A stretch of 64,000 nt of DNA from Sporomusa acidovorans (GCF_900101845.1 NZ_FNAM01000019.1:38472-102471), one strand, 5' to 3'; numbered from the stretch's first letter, positions 43,331 through 53,127 are shown. Made by a program: numbers and translations. Notes: generated by a model not told the origin, from the sequence alone.

Positions 43331-44119
43331 TTAAAGTTTTATACGCATCCCATCATAAGCGACACATACATTTTCATAGGCGGCGGCTTCTTCAGCGAGT
43401 TGACGGCTGGTTGCCGGCCGGCTGTAATGAACGGCCAAATGCGTTAACACCGTATTTTTAGCCCCGATTTGCCGGCCAAGGTCAACGGCCTGCTCCAGCG
43501 ACATGTGCGCCTGGGGAAACCAGTTATCACCATGGAATGTCGCGTCACAAATGAGCCAGTCTACCCCGTTTACCTTCCCGGCACTCACTGCCGGCAGCCC
43601 GGCAGTGTCCGGGTAATAGGCCAGTTTTGTACCCGCTGTTTCCAGCAAAAAGCCGGCGGTTTCTATCCCATGATTTGCGGGCAAAGGCGTGATACCTAGG
43701 CTGTCAACACGGTACTGCCTGGCAAACTGCCAGGATTTAACCGCAAAAGCCTCTGTCAAATTGGGGAAAGCGGCTGTAAACTGTTCTACTGCGCTAGGTG
43801 GCAGGTAGATCGGTATTGCTTCGTTTCTGGCCAGTTTTATATAGTATTCCAGTTCTCCCAATCCGCCAAAATGATCATAGTGCCAATGGGTCATAAAGAT
43901 ACCGTCAACCCGGGTAATGCTTTCTCTGATAAGCTGGTGACGTAAATCAGGCGAAGCATCAATCAGCAGTTTGCTGTTACCGGTGTCAATGAACGCGCCG
44001 CTGCGTGTTCTGGCTAATGCCGGATTGTCTCTGGCTTCCCGGCATCCTGCACAATCACAAAAGAAGGAGGGTAATCCGGGTCCCGCGCCGGTTCCCAATA
44101 GTATAAAAGTTGCGTCCAC
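43331..44119 (-). CDS. PhnP-like metallo-beta-lactamase fold hydrolase
   Basis: The 262-residue protein has the MBL motif THWHYDH and FCDCAGCREA, the extra Cys-rich zinc loop of PhnP-type phosphodiesterases. PhnP splits cyclic ribose phosphates and 2',3'-cyclic nucleotides. No phn genes are near, so the substrate may be another cyclic phosphate, such as a breakdown product of molybdopterin precursor. That is inference. GTG 44119 with AAGGAGA fits better than the upstream start, and the preceding gene stop is almost adjacent. Confidence 0.8.
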   Translation of the reverse strand: MDATFILLGTGAGPGLPSFFCDCAGCREARDNPALARTRSGAFIDTGNSKLLIDASPDLRHQLIRESITRVDGIFMTHWHYDHFGGLGELEYYIKLARNEAIPIYLPPSAVEQFTAAFPNLTEAFAVKSWQFARQYRVDSLGITPLPANHGIETAGFLLETAGTKLAYYPDTAGLPAVSAGKVNGVDWLICDATFHGDNWFPQAHMSLEQAVDLGRQIGAKNTVLTHLAVHYSRPATSRQLAEEAAAYENVCVAYDGMRIKL

Positions 44120-44120
44120 G

Positions 44121-44603
44121 TCATTTTCTCTCCTTATATTGATGGCATTCAATCATCATTGCCACCGGCTTACAGTCTTGTTTGTCAGGACATTCTTCAC
44201 ACTGTTCGTCGAAGGGATAAGCGAGTACGGAAAAATCACAAGCGGCAAACCCGTTTTTTTGATAAAAAGGTGCGGCATCGCCTTTGGCTACTGTTGTAAC
44301 CGTATACGTCTCATCCACACCATCAAAGGAAGTTCGACAATAATTTTCAGGTTTTTTGAGCAGTTCTTGCAACAACTGACTGCCAATTCCCTGATGATGT
44401 CCATCCTTGCTTACGGCGAATACTAGTAGATGAAACAAGTTAGTATCAATTTGCGATAACATCGCCCCAGCTAAAACTTTGTGTCCTGCTTTGACCAGTA
44501 CGTGTTCCTCAATATCGCCGGCAAGGGCCATACCATAACCGGTAAATAAATCCTGTAATGTTTCTTCTTCTTCCCTAGTGGCAAATGTTATCTCGTTCAT
44601 CAT
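44121..44603 (-). CDS. GNAT family N-acetyltransferase-like protein
   Basis: The 160-residue protein has a GNAT core with a VSKDGHHQGIGSQLLQELL acetyl-CoA loop (Q/RxxGxG form), preceded by beta strands and followed by a Cys-rich tail (CEECPDKQDC). The tail could bind a metal. It is in the molybdenum operon between NrfD-like and PhnP-like genes; its target is unknown. Confidence 0.8.
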   Translation of the reverse strand: MMNEITFATREEEETLQDLFTGYGMALAGDIEEHVLVKAGHKVLAGAMLSQIDTNLFHLLVFAVSKDGHHQGIGSQLLQELLKKPENYCRTSFDGVDETYTVTTVAKGDAAPFYQKNGFAACDFSVLAYPFDEQCEECPDKQDCKPVAMMIECHQYKERK

Positions 44604-44614
44604 GCTACCTCTAC

Positions 44615-45580
44615 TTATTTTTGCGGATTCAACCAATTAGCCTTTTGCTGCCAGCGCGCTTCCAGGGCAACTGCCAGGTCGGCAATTTCCGTTCTCTTTA
44701 TTTCATCCTTTTCCTCACCAGGCAAAGTCACTCTTACCGCCGCTCTTAAAAAATCAATTCGAAAACAGATTCCACCGGCAAGAACCAGTACGGCGGCTAT
44801 CACCAACCAATAGGCAGAAGTAAACAATACAGTAATGATCATCGGTACCAAGGTTCCGAAGGTAACGATTCCAGCCCAAAAAGCCGCACTAAACTCACCC
44901 TTCCATAATTTATTCGCACCCCGCCGTGCTTCCTCGGCCGACGACAGTTTCATCCCCAGCACATAACCGGGTATCGCGAATAACTGGGCAACCAGCAAAG
45001 CGGCCGCTATATTCTTAATCATAATCGTATAGGCGTTGTCCCCGTACCCAAGAATAATTAAGAGCAACATTAAGGCTGCAGCCCCTGTTGCCGTGCCGTT
45101 AATTAGAAACAGTCCGACCAAGCCGCCACCATTCCAGAAGCCCCTGCCTTTTGCTTCGCCCAATTCTATTCCCGGGTAAGTAACATATAGCAGCGCTGCT
45201 ATAATGGCCAAAACCGTAACGATCGTCTTAAGCCAGCCAAGTCCGTACCAAGGAATAAAACTAAAGAAAAATGTCGCATAAACAAAAACCAGTGGCATAT
45301 ATAAACTTTGTATCAAGGATCCAAAACTCATAACAGAAGCAAAAGGCCGCGCATTGACCAAGTGACCCCTGGTTTTATGAGTTAACTCTTCCAAAAGCAG
45401 CAAAGCTCCCACGCCGGCGGCTGCTAATGACACAATGCCAACCCAGCCGTTAATTTGTCCGGTTACCGGATTTCCTACCAAGTCTGATACCGCAGCAATG
45501 ACAAACATCATCGCTCCCATTGCCGCTAAAAAGAAGTACCACGCTGGTTGACTTCCCCAATATTCCTGCTGTTTTTCCAC
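44615..45580 (-). CDS. NrfD/PsrC-like membrane anchor
   Basis: The 321-residue protein has eight or more hydrophobic helices and lacks heme-binding His pairs in a cytochrome b pattern. It matches NrfD/DmsC/PsrC-type quinone-reactive anchors. It is the third gene of a classical molybdopterin/FeS/anchor trio (46134-48329, 45592-46134 and this gene). It should connect the molybdoenzyme to menaquinone in the inner membrane. Confidence 0.85.
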   Translation of the reverse strand: MEKQQEYWGSQPAWYFFLAAMGAMMFVIAAVSDLVGNPVTGQINGWVGIVSLAAAGVGALLLLEELTHKTRGHLVNARPFASVMSFGSLIQSLYMPLVFVYATFFFSFIPWYGLGWLKTIVTVLAIIAALLYVTYPGIELGEAKGRGFWNGGGLVGLFLINGTATGAAALMLLLIILGYGDNAYTIMIKNIAAALLVAQLFAIPGYVLGMKLSSAEEARRGANKLWKGEFSAAFWAGIVTFGTLVPMIITVLFTSAYWLVIAAVLVLAGGICFRIDFLRAAVRVTLPGEEKDEIKRTEIADLAVALEARWQQKANWLNPQK

Positions 45581-45591
45581 GCTAATCCCTC

Positions 45592-46134
45592 CTAAGGCAT
45601 GATATAGTAAACTGATGGTTTCGTTCCTAAGTGTGAATACAACGGTTGTGCATTGTTTTTCCGGATCAGTTTCACGATCTCGCTGTCAGGATCATCAAGA
45701 TCACCGACATATCTTGCCTGTAACTGGCAAGTTTCCACACACCGCGTAACCATGCCTTCTTCCAACCGTTCAAAGCACATCTTACACTTTTCTACAATTC
45801 CGGTTTCCTTATTCATCTGGCGTACACCATACGGGCAAACTACCATACAGAATTGACAGCCTACACATTTTTCCGGATTAATTGCCACAATACCGTCTTC
45901 CCGGTGATAGCTGGCACCGGTAGGACAGCCGTCGACACAAGGCGCATCCTGGCAATGCATGCAGCCGATTGGGATATTATAAGCAGTCAGGTTAGGATAT
46001 TCGCCGATTGGTCCGACCTTGGAAACCTTGCAATATTTCATATCAAACGGTAATTTATTCTCATTTTGGCAGGCAACCGTACACGCGTAACAACCCACAC
46101 ATTTTCTTAAATCGATCAGCATTCCCCAGTGCAT
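45592..46134 (-). CDS. 4Fe-4S dicluster (DmsB/PhsB-type) electron-transfer subunit
   Basis: The 180-residue protein has four ferredoxin-like motifs: CVGCYACTVACQNE, CMHCQDAPCVDGCP, CVGCQFCMVVCPYG and CKMCFERL...CVETC. It begins at ATG 46134, which overlaps the stop of the molybdoenzyme (TAATG). It carries electrons between the catalytic subunit and the NrfD-like anchor. Confidence 0.92.
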   Translation of the reverse strand: MHWGMLIDLRKCVGCYACTVACQNENKLPFDMKYCKVSKVGPIGEYPNLTAYNIPIGCMHCQDAPCVDGCPTGASYHREDGIVAINPEKCVGCQFCMVVCPYGVRQMNKETGIVEKCKMCFERLEEGMVTRCVETCQLQARYVGDLDDPDSEIVKLIRKNNAQPLYSHLGTKPSVYYIMP

Positions 46135-48329
46135 TAGTCGTTCCCCTCCACTTTCGAAATCCGGCACATAACTCCCCTGGAACAGAAACTGCCGCAAAGC
46201 TCGTCTAACGTATCCAGATCATCATCTATGCACACATTGATGTTAGATTCAAATACTCCCATTAAACAGGGATCTTTAACTTCCTTCTCAGGGAACCACC
46301 AGCCACGTTCGGCCTGAACAACATCAGGAGCAACTGCCGAGGTAATAAAGGCTGTCTGCTTAACCTTGCCGGTCGGAGTCTCAATCCACACCCATTCGCC
46401 TTCTTTAATGTTAAGTTTTTGAGCAAGAGCAGGATTAATGGCAACCCGTGGATAGGGCCTTAACAGTCTGAGTCTTGTTATTTCCTTATGCTCGGAATGG
46501 AAGAATGGCATAAATCCACCACCGGCTACCAGCGTTATCGGATACTGTTCGGCCAATTCCGGTCTGGCTTCGGCACTAAACGGCGGTGCAACATAGTGCG
46601 GTAATGGATCGTAGCCAAGCTGTTCAAAGATTGAAATTTTTAATTCAACTTTTCCTGATGGCGTTGCCACTCCCCGTGTTTCATATTTTCTATATTCACG
46701 GTCAGCGAAATGCATCCGGTAAAACTCAACAAATTCCTCATAACTCTCAAGTTCCAATCCAATAGGATCAAGCCGGTATTTGAATATCTCTTCATCGGTT
46801 TTCCACGGCCAATACTCAGCCTGCCCCATACGATGTCCTAGTTCTGACCAAAACTCTATGTCAGTCTTGCGTTCATACAACGGTTCAATTGCTTTTTCAG
46901 AGGCAATCAGCCAATCGGAAACACCATAAGTCGTAGTCATAACCGGTCTTTCCAACCAGGAAGCCGCCGGCAAAACATAGTCGGCCAGCATGGCTGACGG
47001 TGTCATCCAATATTCCATCGCTACATACAACTCAAGGTTTTTTAGTCCCTTATAAACCATTTTCGAATTAGCGTAAGACACTAAGGGGTTATTAGCCAGT
47101 GTGATACAGGCTTTTACCGGATAGGGATCTCCTGTTGCCATAGCCCGGAACACAGTCGAAGGATTAGCTTCGCAGAACCATTCTGCCGGGATACTTTTGC
47201 CCCATACGCGCAGCATATTCTCTGTTAATAGTTTATAACCCGGCCAGGTATTTAACTTAAACCGGTCTGATCCCAGTTGTTTTGCCCGCTGTTCTTCCGG
47301 CAGCATATCGTTTAATTCCATTTCCCAGTCAGTAATAAATGTTGGGTGAGGACCCGGCATAACGTCGCCGCCCGGAACATCCAAGTTGCCGCAAATAACC
47401 CGCAGCGCTACCCGTGCTTGCGCGGAAGCCGCACTGCCTCTTCCCAATTGGTCGGTAGCAACCCCCCAGACGATACAAGCCGGTTTGCTCATCGCGTATA
47501 TCCTGGCAGTCTCAGCAATCAATTCCGGAGAAATACCGGTTTTTTCAGCGGCCCATTCAGGAGTGTATTCCTGCACCCTTTCACTCAGTTCTTCAAAACC
47601 TACGGTCCAATTCTCAATAAACTCATAATCGCATAAGCCTTCGTTAATAATAACATTCAGCCAGGCAAGGGCCAACGCATTATCGGATCCCGGTTTTAAC
47701 GGCATCCAGATGTCAGCCTTTGCAGCTGTTTCGCTGTAATTTGGATCAATAGCGATAACTTTTGTTCCATTCTCTTTCGCCGCTAACAAGCCACGCATTT
47801 CGGGCAAATAAGAAGCCCCGCCGTTATGTCCCCAAATAACAGCACATTTAGCCCCTGCAACTTCAGGGTCAAAAGCGGCCCAGCCATAGGAAGCTGCTTC
47901 CGTTAAAAAGTTGGGAATCCAACACACAGGTGCTGTATGAACAACATTAGGGCTGCCTAAAAGATTGAAAAAACGCCTTCTGGCAAAATCGTCCGTCCGG
48001 TTAGTTCCTCCGGTGGTAGTAATGGTTTCGGCACCATATTTCTCTTTTAAAGCGGTCAGGCGCGCCGCAATATCATCCAGCGCCTCTTCCCAGGTTACGC
48101 GTTTAAACTCACCTGACCCCCGTTCACCTACCCGTTTAAGCGGATAGTTAATCCGGTTGGGGTGATTGAGGTGATCTAATGCGGATACTCCCCGGGGACA
48201 TTGCGCCCCGACATTAAATGGATGTTCGGGATCCCCCATCACCTTTGTTACCACTCCATTTTCAACTGTTGCCAGCATGCCGCAGTTCATATGGCAAAAA
48301 TGGCATGCCGTCTTTTTTACTTCGCTCAT
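46134..48329 (-). CDS. Molybdopterin oxidoreductase, DMSO-reductase family
   Basis: The 731-residue protein has an N-terminal 4Fe-4S motif (Cys 9/12/16/44), the two MGD-binding domains and a C-terminal molydop_binding domain. The probable Mo ligand is Cys136 in HTAPVCWIPNF. It lacks a Tat signal, so with the anchor it probably faces the cytosol. Length and motifs resemble polysulfide/thiosulfate reductases and also acetylene hydratase (about 730 residues), so the substrate is open. It is the central gene of an operon that also codes for Hdr-like and DUF169 proteins. Confidence 0.88.
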   Translation of the reverse strand: MSEVKKTACHFCHMNCGMLATVENGVVTKVMGDPEHPFNVGAQCPRGVSALDHLNHPNRINYPLKRVGERGSGEFKRVTWEEALDDIAARLTALKEKYGAETITTTGGTNRTDDFARRRFFNLLGSPNVVHTAPVCWIPNFLTEAASYGWAAFDPEVAGAKCAVIWGHNGGASYLPEMRGLLAAKENGTKVIAIDPNYSETAAKADIWMPLKPGSDNALALAWLNVIINEGLCDYEFIENWTVGFEELSERVQEYTPEWAAEKTGISPELIAETARIYAMSKPACIVWGVATDQLGRGSAASAQARVALRVICGNLDVPGGDVMPGPHPTFITDWEMELNDMLPEEQRAKQLGSDRFKLNTWPGYKLLTENMLRVWGKSIPAEWFCEANPSTVFRAMATGDPYPVKACITLANNPLVSYANSKMVYKGLKNLELYVAMEYWMTPSAMLADYVLPAASWLERPVMTTTYGVSDWLIASEKAIEPLYERKTDIEFWSELGHRMGQAEYWPWKTDEEIFKYRLDPIGLELESYEEFVEFYRMHFADREYRKYETRGVATPSGKVELKISIFEQLGYDPLPHYVAPPFSAEARPELAEQYPITLVAGGGFMPFFHSEHKEITRLRLLRPYPRVAINPALAQKLNIKEGEWVWIETPTGKVKQTAFITSAVAPDVVQAERGWWFPEKEVKDPCLMGVFESNINVCIDDDLDTLDELCGSFCSRGVMCRISKVEGND

Positions 48330-48364
48330 CCTTTATCCCCCAATTTTATGCAATTTTAGTTTGT

Positions 48365-49315
48365 TTACCGGAGTGTCAACTGTATGGCTTTTTGCGGACA
48401 CTGCCCGGCACAGGTATAACAGGCACAGCATTTCTCGGGAACTGTCGCACTGGCCTTTGGCTGCCCGTCGACGGTCATCATCGTAATTACGGCTTCCGGA
48501 CAAAACGCTTCACATAAACCACACCCAGTACACCGTTCACTGTCAATACGGACATCCACTGCATTACCTGCTAGCGGTTCCGCACAGGCAACTTTATCAA
48601 TAACCGGCGGCATATAGATTTTCCGCCGGGCCTCCGGTATACTTTTTGCCGATAATTTTTCCAGTGCACATGCCAGTGTGGGCAGTTGTTGAAACGGTAC
48701 AGATACATAGGCTTCAAAATCACTAATATCACTAATGGCTCTGGCACCATAACAACCGAAAGATATATTCATCTGCTTAGTTTTCATAACCTGCACCGTA
48801 AGATCGGCACAAGTCGAATTGTAACCTGATGTATGGAAATTATGCCGTTCGCCGGTGCTATAGCTGGCTGCACACATTAACCACATCATTTGCTCAGGAT
48901 AAATCGTAAAAATAACCACATCCGGTTCAAAAGCTGCATCCTCAAGTGGGGCAAGCACAGTCGCCGCATAGGTTCCTGCTTCAAACTCCTGCCGCGAGGC
49001 GATCATTTTTTGCGCGCACTCAATTGTTGGTAATTTTTTAAACAACAAATATAATTCACCGGAACGCAGTTTGGGGGACATCGGAATCAGCCCCATAATT
49101 GCGGCACCATCCGGACAGGCATGCCGGCTCGGCGGCATATATAAACTATTACCGCGCCGGGCAAGCGTAATCGCCTGGCAGTGTCTTAGCGGAACCGAAG
49201 GCTGAGTCACCTTTTCCGGGATTTTTTCACCTGGCTTTAACAGTTTTACAGCAACCGGCGACCACCTAAGTGTCAGCATTTTCGTAAGCGCGGCAGCGAT
49301 TTCACTATTATTCAT
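48365..49315 (-). CDS. DUF169 protein with C-terminal 2[4Fe-4S] ferredoxin domain
   Basis: The 316-residue protein has an N-terminal DUF169 (COG2043) region (about residues 1-225; RWSPVAVKLLKPGEKIPE). Two ferredoxin motifs follow near the end (CTGCGLCEAFCPEA and CCACYTCAGQCPQKA). I start at ATG 49315 with AAAGGAGACC; the longer frame is artefactual. The function of DUF169 is not known. It is in an operon with the molybdoenzyme and the HdrD-like protein, suggesting a shared electron pathway. Confidence 0.85.
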   Translation of the reverse strand: MNNSEIAAALTKMLTLRWSPVAVKLLKPGEKIPEKVTQPSVPLRHCQAITLARRGNSLYMPPSRHACPDGAAIMGLIPMSPKLRSGELYLLFKKLPTIECAQKMIASRQEFEAGTYAATVLAPLEDAAFEPDVVIFTIYPEQMMWLMCAASYSTGERHNFHTSGYNSTCADLTVQVMKTKQMNISFGCYGARAISDISDFEAYVSVPFQQLPTLACALEKLSAKSIPEARRKIYMPPVIDKVACAEPLAGNAVDVRIDSERCTGCGLCEAFCPEAVITMMTVDGQPKASATVPEKCCACYTCAGQCPQKAIQLTLR

Positions 49316-49316
49316 G

Positions 49317-50429
49317 TTATTTGGTCTCCTTTGGGCAACTTTCCTCTGCCATAATTTTGTCCCATATTTTTTCCCCGTCAGCACCGTTGAGCATAGCAGC
49401 CACCCGTGTTTTCGCCCCATTAAAGTCTTTAGGCTGATCCAATAACAACTGTAATGCATGCGTTACCGTAACAGGCGAATCAGCGTTGTCAAATTTCAAT
49501 ACACAACTTAGACAATACCCTACCAAAATGTCCGCATCAGCCTGCCGGGCTTCCTTTAATCTTGTTTGCACAAGTTCTTCTGTCAGGTCAGGATTAAAAT
49601 GAGAAATTTGCCCGCCGCTGCCACAGCAAATGGCCTCCCCTTTACTATGCTGCATTTCAATTATGGAAAAGCCGTTTTGTTCCAGCGCCCGGCGTACCTG
49701 ACCGGCAAACTTAAGTTCAAACCGGTCCGGACAGGCATCATGAATTGTGCACTTAATGTTTTGAGATTTCTTATGCACAGCAAAATTCAATACTTCATAT
49801 ACAGTTTGAATCCTGACAGCCAAAGACGCAAAAACGTTTTTCAATTCATAATAGCAGCCGGGACAGGCAGTAATGATCCGGCTTATCTGATGGGCCTCTA
49901 CAAATTCTTTCAACCGCTTTTCTATAGCGTCAGCCCTGTGCTGTATGCCCAGTTGAACCAGAGGTTTGCCGCAACACTCTGTCCACATGCCCTGACAATT
50001 GCAGTCAGTTTGCAAACGGCGATAGACCTCACGCGTTAGGTTTGGCGAGTAAGTCAATAGCGTACAACCTGGAAAAAACCAGGTTCCGGCACTGCCGACA
50101 TTCTCAATACCGTCGTAATGTACTCCATAAAACCGGCGATACATGTTCATCACGTTATTGGGCCGGTCAGGGAAGAGATACCGGTATTCGTCAATATCAA
50201 TTTCGCCATTTTCTACCGCAGCGTTTCTGCGGCCGGCAAACATATTTTTCGGGCTGAGTCCCAGCGGACAAACAGCCTCACAGGCCCCACAGAGGGAACA
50301 GCTAAAAGCCTCCATAACTTCAGCCCCCTGTTTGGCTATAACCGCCGGAGTTTTTCCTGTTTTCGCAAGAAATGGACAAATTGCGATACACTTACCGCAT
50401 TCGCTACACTTTTCCGCTAGCGTTTCCAT
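49317..50429 (-). CDS. HdrD/GlpC-like iron-sulfur protein with CCG domains
   Basis: The 370-residue protein has two 4Fe-4S motifs at the start (CSECGKCIAICPF, CSLCGACEAVCPLG) and two cysteine-rich CCG-type domains (FFPGCTLL...ECCGKPL; CPGCYYEL; CTIHDACPDR...CCGSGG). This domain set is that of heterodisulfide reductase subunit D and related electron-transfer proteins. ATG 50429 is taken because it has a well-spaced GGGAGAG. It is the second gene of the operon. Confidence 0.9.
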   Translation of the reverse strand: METLAEKCSECGKCIAICPFLAKTGKTPAVIAKQGAEVMEAFSCSLCGACEAVCPLGLSPKNMFAGRRNAAVENGEIDIDEYRYLFPDRPNNVMNMYRRFYGVHYDGIENVGSAGTWFFPGCTLLTYSPNLTREVYRRLQTDCNCQGMWTECCGKPLVQLGIQHRADAIEKRLKEFVEAHQISRIITACPGCYYELKNVFASLAVRIQTVYEVLNFAVHKKSQNIKCTIHDACPDRFELKFAGQVRRALEQNGFSIIEMQHSKGEAICCGSGGQISHFNPDLTEELVQTRLKEARQADADILVGYCLSCVLKFDNADSPVTVTHALQLLLDQPKDFNGAKTRVAAMLNGADGEKIWDKIMAEESCPKETK

Positions 50430-50470
50430 TGCACTCTCTCCCTTCAAGCACTCTACTTGCCGAATTCATC

Positions 50471-51298
50471 TTAACGATGAGGAACGGCTGTGCTTTCCAG
50501 TCCGATTTTATCCAAAATCGCCAGTGTATTGACCGGTATTTTTATATTCTTGTCACAGCGCGCCGCCAGATCCAAGGCCTTGATAACCGGAATCATGCTT
50601 GCTAAATCTACGGGAATATCCACATCCGATGCGGCTTCAACGATCCCAAAGGGAATATCCTGCTGCACGGCTTTGGTTACCAGCATATCCAGCGCGGTAA
50701 TCCCGTCAGTATTGTAAAATACCCGGTTAAAATCAAAAGGTGTCGTACAAGTAAAACCAACTACTGAAAAGCCCCCTTCCTGGCAGGAGCCTTCTACCAA
50801 TGCCGCTCCCAGTTCCCGGGGTACGGTTTCAATCTGTTTAGCAACTTTTCGGCCATTTTCACTTGCCGCCAGCTGTTCTAATTTGCCAACGGCATCTGTA
50901 ATAATGGCGGGCTGGAGACTTGGCAGGTCGCCGCCAACGATAACAACATTGTCAGCCAACCGATCCTGAGCCCCGTTTTTCAAAATATAATCAGCGGCAT
51001 ATTGCATACATTGGTCGAAATTCCCACCTTGGTCAGCGTAGATTTCTTTGATCTGAGCACGGTTGGAAACCCTGGACAGCAGCTTTTCCAAATATTCGCG
51101 ATCGCCGTCATGATTGTAACAAATCCGCACATCGCCGCAATTTGCGTCGGTACAAACGTTAATGACATCCAGCAGACAGCCTTCGTAAAAAGCCATAGCT
51201 TCTTCCGGCGTCAGGATTCCGCCCCGGTCAGAAGTAAGCCGGGTTTTCGTTTCTCCTGCCTTTGGAACTTTGGTAAAAACAACTATTGCATTACGCAT
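50471..51298 (-). CDS. DUF2064/TIGR04282-type GT-A fold protein
   Basis: The 275-residue protein starts with the nucleotide-sugar transferase-like VFTKVPKAGETKTRLT and has NVVIVGGDLPSLQPAII, as in the DUF2064 (COG3222) group of putative glycosyl/nucleotidyl transferases. The C-terminal half is longer than the core family. It is the first gene after the sigma-54 promoter of the molybdenum operon, 40 bases upstream of the HdrD-like gene. A job in modifying the cofactor is possible, given the context with MobA-like folds, but not shown. Confidence 0.8.
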   Translation of the reverse strand: MRNAIVVFTKVPKAGETKTRLTSDRGGILTPEEAMAFYEGCLLDVINVCTDANCGDVRICYNHDGDREYLEKLLSRVSNRAQIKEIYADQGGNFDQCMQYAADYILKNGAQDRLADNVVIVGGDLPSLQPAIITDAVGKLEQLAASENGRKVAKQIETVPRELGAALVEGSCQEGGFSVVGFTCTTPFDFNRVFYNTDGITALDMLVTKAVQQDIPFGIVEAASDVDIPVDLASMIPVIKALDLAARCDKNIKIPVNTLAILDKIGLESTAVPHR

Positions 51299-51407
51299 TA
51301 CTACTCCCCCTATTATTTAACAATCCAGCTACTAAGACAACTTCACTGCAGTTGTCCGCACTTGTTGCCTAGTTTTTCATCCTTATGATTCGTTTAATTC
51401 TTAATAA

Positions 51408-51423
51408 TGCAAATTTCATGCCA
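51408..51423 (-). promoter_or_regulatory. Sigma-54 promoter of the molybdenum respiratory operon
   Basis: TGGCAT-GAAAT-TTGCA on the minus strand keeps the required GG/GC spacing and lies 110 bases upstream of the DUF2064 gene. Confidence 0.8.
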
Positions 51424-51518
51424 ACGATTTTTTTTGTGATTAAATTCTAGAATCCCTTATAGATTAAGCATTTGCTGACATTTTGTATTTTGCATTATTT
51501 TTAAACTTTTTTTCATTT

Positions 51519-51546
51519 TGAGAAACATTGCATTTTTTTTGTCTCA
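51519..51546 (-). promoter_or_regulatory. Conserved upstream element (candidate activator site)
   Basis: In plus-strand order TGAGAAAC...GTCTCA: a TGAGA/TCTCA dyad about 100 bases from the promoter. Sequence and flanks match the element at 42564-42590. Confidence 0.6.
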
Positions 51547-51635
51547 TTTTAGAATAAGCCATTATTCTCAGGCACATATACAACATGTGACTATGCCGAT
51601 ATCGTATAAAAAACGGCTATGTCTATAAAGAATAA

Positions 51636-51675
51636 TAAAAGAGCTGGGTATCATGCATCAGGCCCAGCCCTTTAT
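51636..51675 (-). terminator. Terminator of the DASS transporter gene
   Basis: AAAGGGCTGGG pairs with CCCAGCTCTTT around a 14-base loop, then TATTATTC follows on the minus strand. Confidence 0.75.
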
Positions 51676-51741
51676 ATTTGTTTATTCTCTTAAGTAGTCT
51701 TAACGTATTTGAATATTTTTCTTTCTTGAAATTTTTTTGGA

Positions 51742-53127
51742 CTAATAGCCAAGCATCCGGGCAAGAACCGGTAGCACATAGGTACAATAAGCGATCATAA
51801 CGATTGTGGGAATCCAGCCTGCTTTGACCATGTCAATCATTTTGTAATACCCTAATCCATAAGTAATAAGCGGTACGCAGTCTATTGGCAAAACAAAAGA
51901 AATGGCTGCCCAAAAAGCTACCATCACAGTCATCGCAACCGGACTGATACCGGTTAATGCCGCTACATCTGCCAAGGGAATCGTCGTCATACCCGCAATC
52001 GCCGGTCCAACCGGAATAATAAGATGCAAGAAAGAAAGTAATGTGGTTGCGCCGGCCATAATCGTTGTATTGCTGGCACCGGCAACAATAGCCATCGCTG
52101 ATTTCACCAGCCAGGCTGCTGCGCCTGTGCTGAGTATACCTGCTGCCAATGATTGTACACCGCCGATCAACAGGACAACATTCCAAGACACTCCCTTTGT
52201 TAGCTCATCAAATGTTAACAAGTCCACTCCCGGCAAAAACATGACAACTAGGCCAAAAACCGCGACAGCCGTTGCATCTAAAGCCGGAACCCAATTGCCG
52301 GCCACCCAGAACGCAAGCATTAGCGATACAATTACCAAAACCTTCTTTTCTACTATGCTCAAGGGACCAAGTGCATCAGCCTGTTTTAAGACCGTTTGCA
52401 GTGATTCTTCCGATATGTCTTCCGGCTTAAACACTTTCGTTAAACACCACCAGCATATCGGCAAAAGGATGATACACATCGGCAAGCCCATGATCACCCA
52501 ATCCAGAAATTTAATTGTAATTCCCGTATGACTGGAAAACATGTTCATGGCCATAATATTGATAGATACACCGGCGGGAGTAACGCCGCCTCCCAACATA
52601 GCAGCCATAGGCACTCCCATCATCATACATTTTCCCAGATTGGATTTTCCGGGTATGGCGTCATTAGCCCGCAGCAAAGATAAAGCCAAGCCCATGAATA
52701 ACGCACAGTCCGCCGTGTTGGTTACGATTGTGGAAACAAGCGCAGTACAGCACATAAAACCAAATACCAGTTTAGAAGCGTTGGTTCCCGACCATTTCAT
52801 TAAAGCCGCCGTTATACGCAATGGTATATTGGTTTTTAATAAAGCCACTGTTAAACCAAAAGCAGCAATAACAAAGAAAATAACCGAACTGATAAACTTT
52901 GCCCAAACGGTAGCAAAATTCGTTACTCCCAAGTAAGGCATCAGCACCATTAACAACAACGCAGAGATTGCCAACGGCATAGCTTCCGTAATCCATAATA
53001 AAATACCTGTGAGTAAAAGTCCGAGTGAAATTGTTGCCGCCCTGCTCAATCCTTCCGGCGTTGGCATCAAGCAAAACAGCAACAGTATCGCTAACCCTGC
53101 CAATAGACTAACTACTCTTTTATTCAC
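51742..53127 (-). CDS. DASS (SLC13) family anion transporter, sigma-54 linked
   Basis: The 461-residue membrane protein has 11-12 helices and DASS motifs (TNTADCALFMGLALSL, MLGGGVTPAGVSINIMAMNM, LIIPVGPAIAGMTTIPLADVA). It is a different subgroup from the transporter at 21040-22446. It is divergent from the sigma-54 activator gene and has a -24/-12 promoter of its own. It is thus a likely importer of the carboxylate or other anion that the activator senses. Confidence 0.88.
   Translation of the reverse strand: MNKRVVSLLAGLAILLLFCLMPTPEGLSRAATISLGLLLTGILLWITEAMPLAISALLLMVLMPYLGVTNFATVWAKFISSVIFFVIAAFGLTVALLKTNIPLRITAALMKWSGTNASKLVFGFMCCTALVSTIVTNTADCALFMGLALSLLRANDAIPGKSNLGKCMMMGVPMAAMLGGGVTPAGVSINIMAMNMFSSHTGITIKFLDWVIMGLPMCIILLPICWWCLTKVFKPEDISEESLQTVLKQADALGPLSIVEKKVLVIVSLMLAFWVAGNWVPALDATAVAVFGLVVMFLPGVDLLTFDELTKGVSWNVVLLIGGVQSLAAGILSTGAAAWLVKSAMAIVAGASNTTIMAGATTLLSFLHLIIPVGPAIAGMTTIPLADVAALTGISPVAMTVMVAFWAAISFVLPIDCVPLITYGLGYYKMIDMVKAGWIPTIVMIAYCTYVLPVLARMLGY

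Noticed and set aside
46262..46444. Minor open frames inside the molybdoenzyme and other large genes
   Set aside because: They are shadows of strong coding frames and lack their own start signals.
46134..48329. Acetylene hydratase assignment for the molybdoenzyme
   Set aside because: Length is similar, but the FeS and NrfD-like partners point to a redox enzyme, and the residues that define the hydratase could not be verified by eye.
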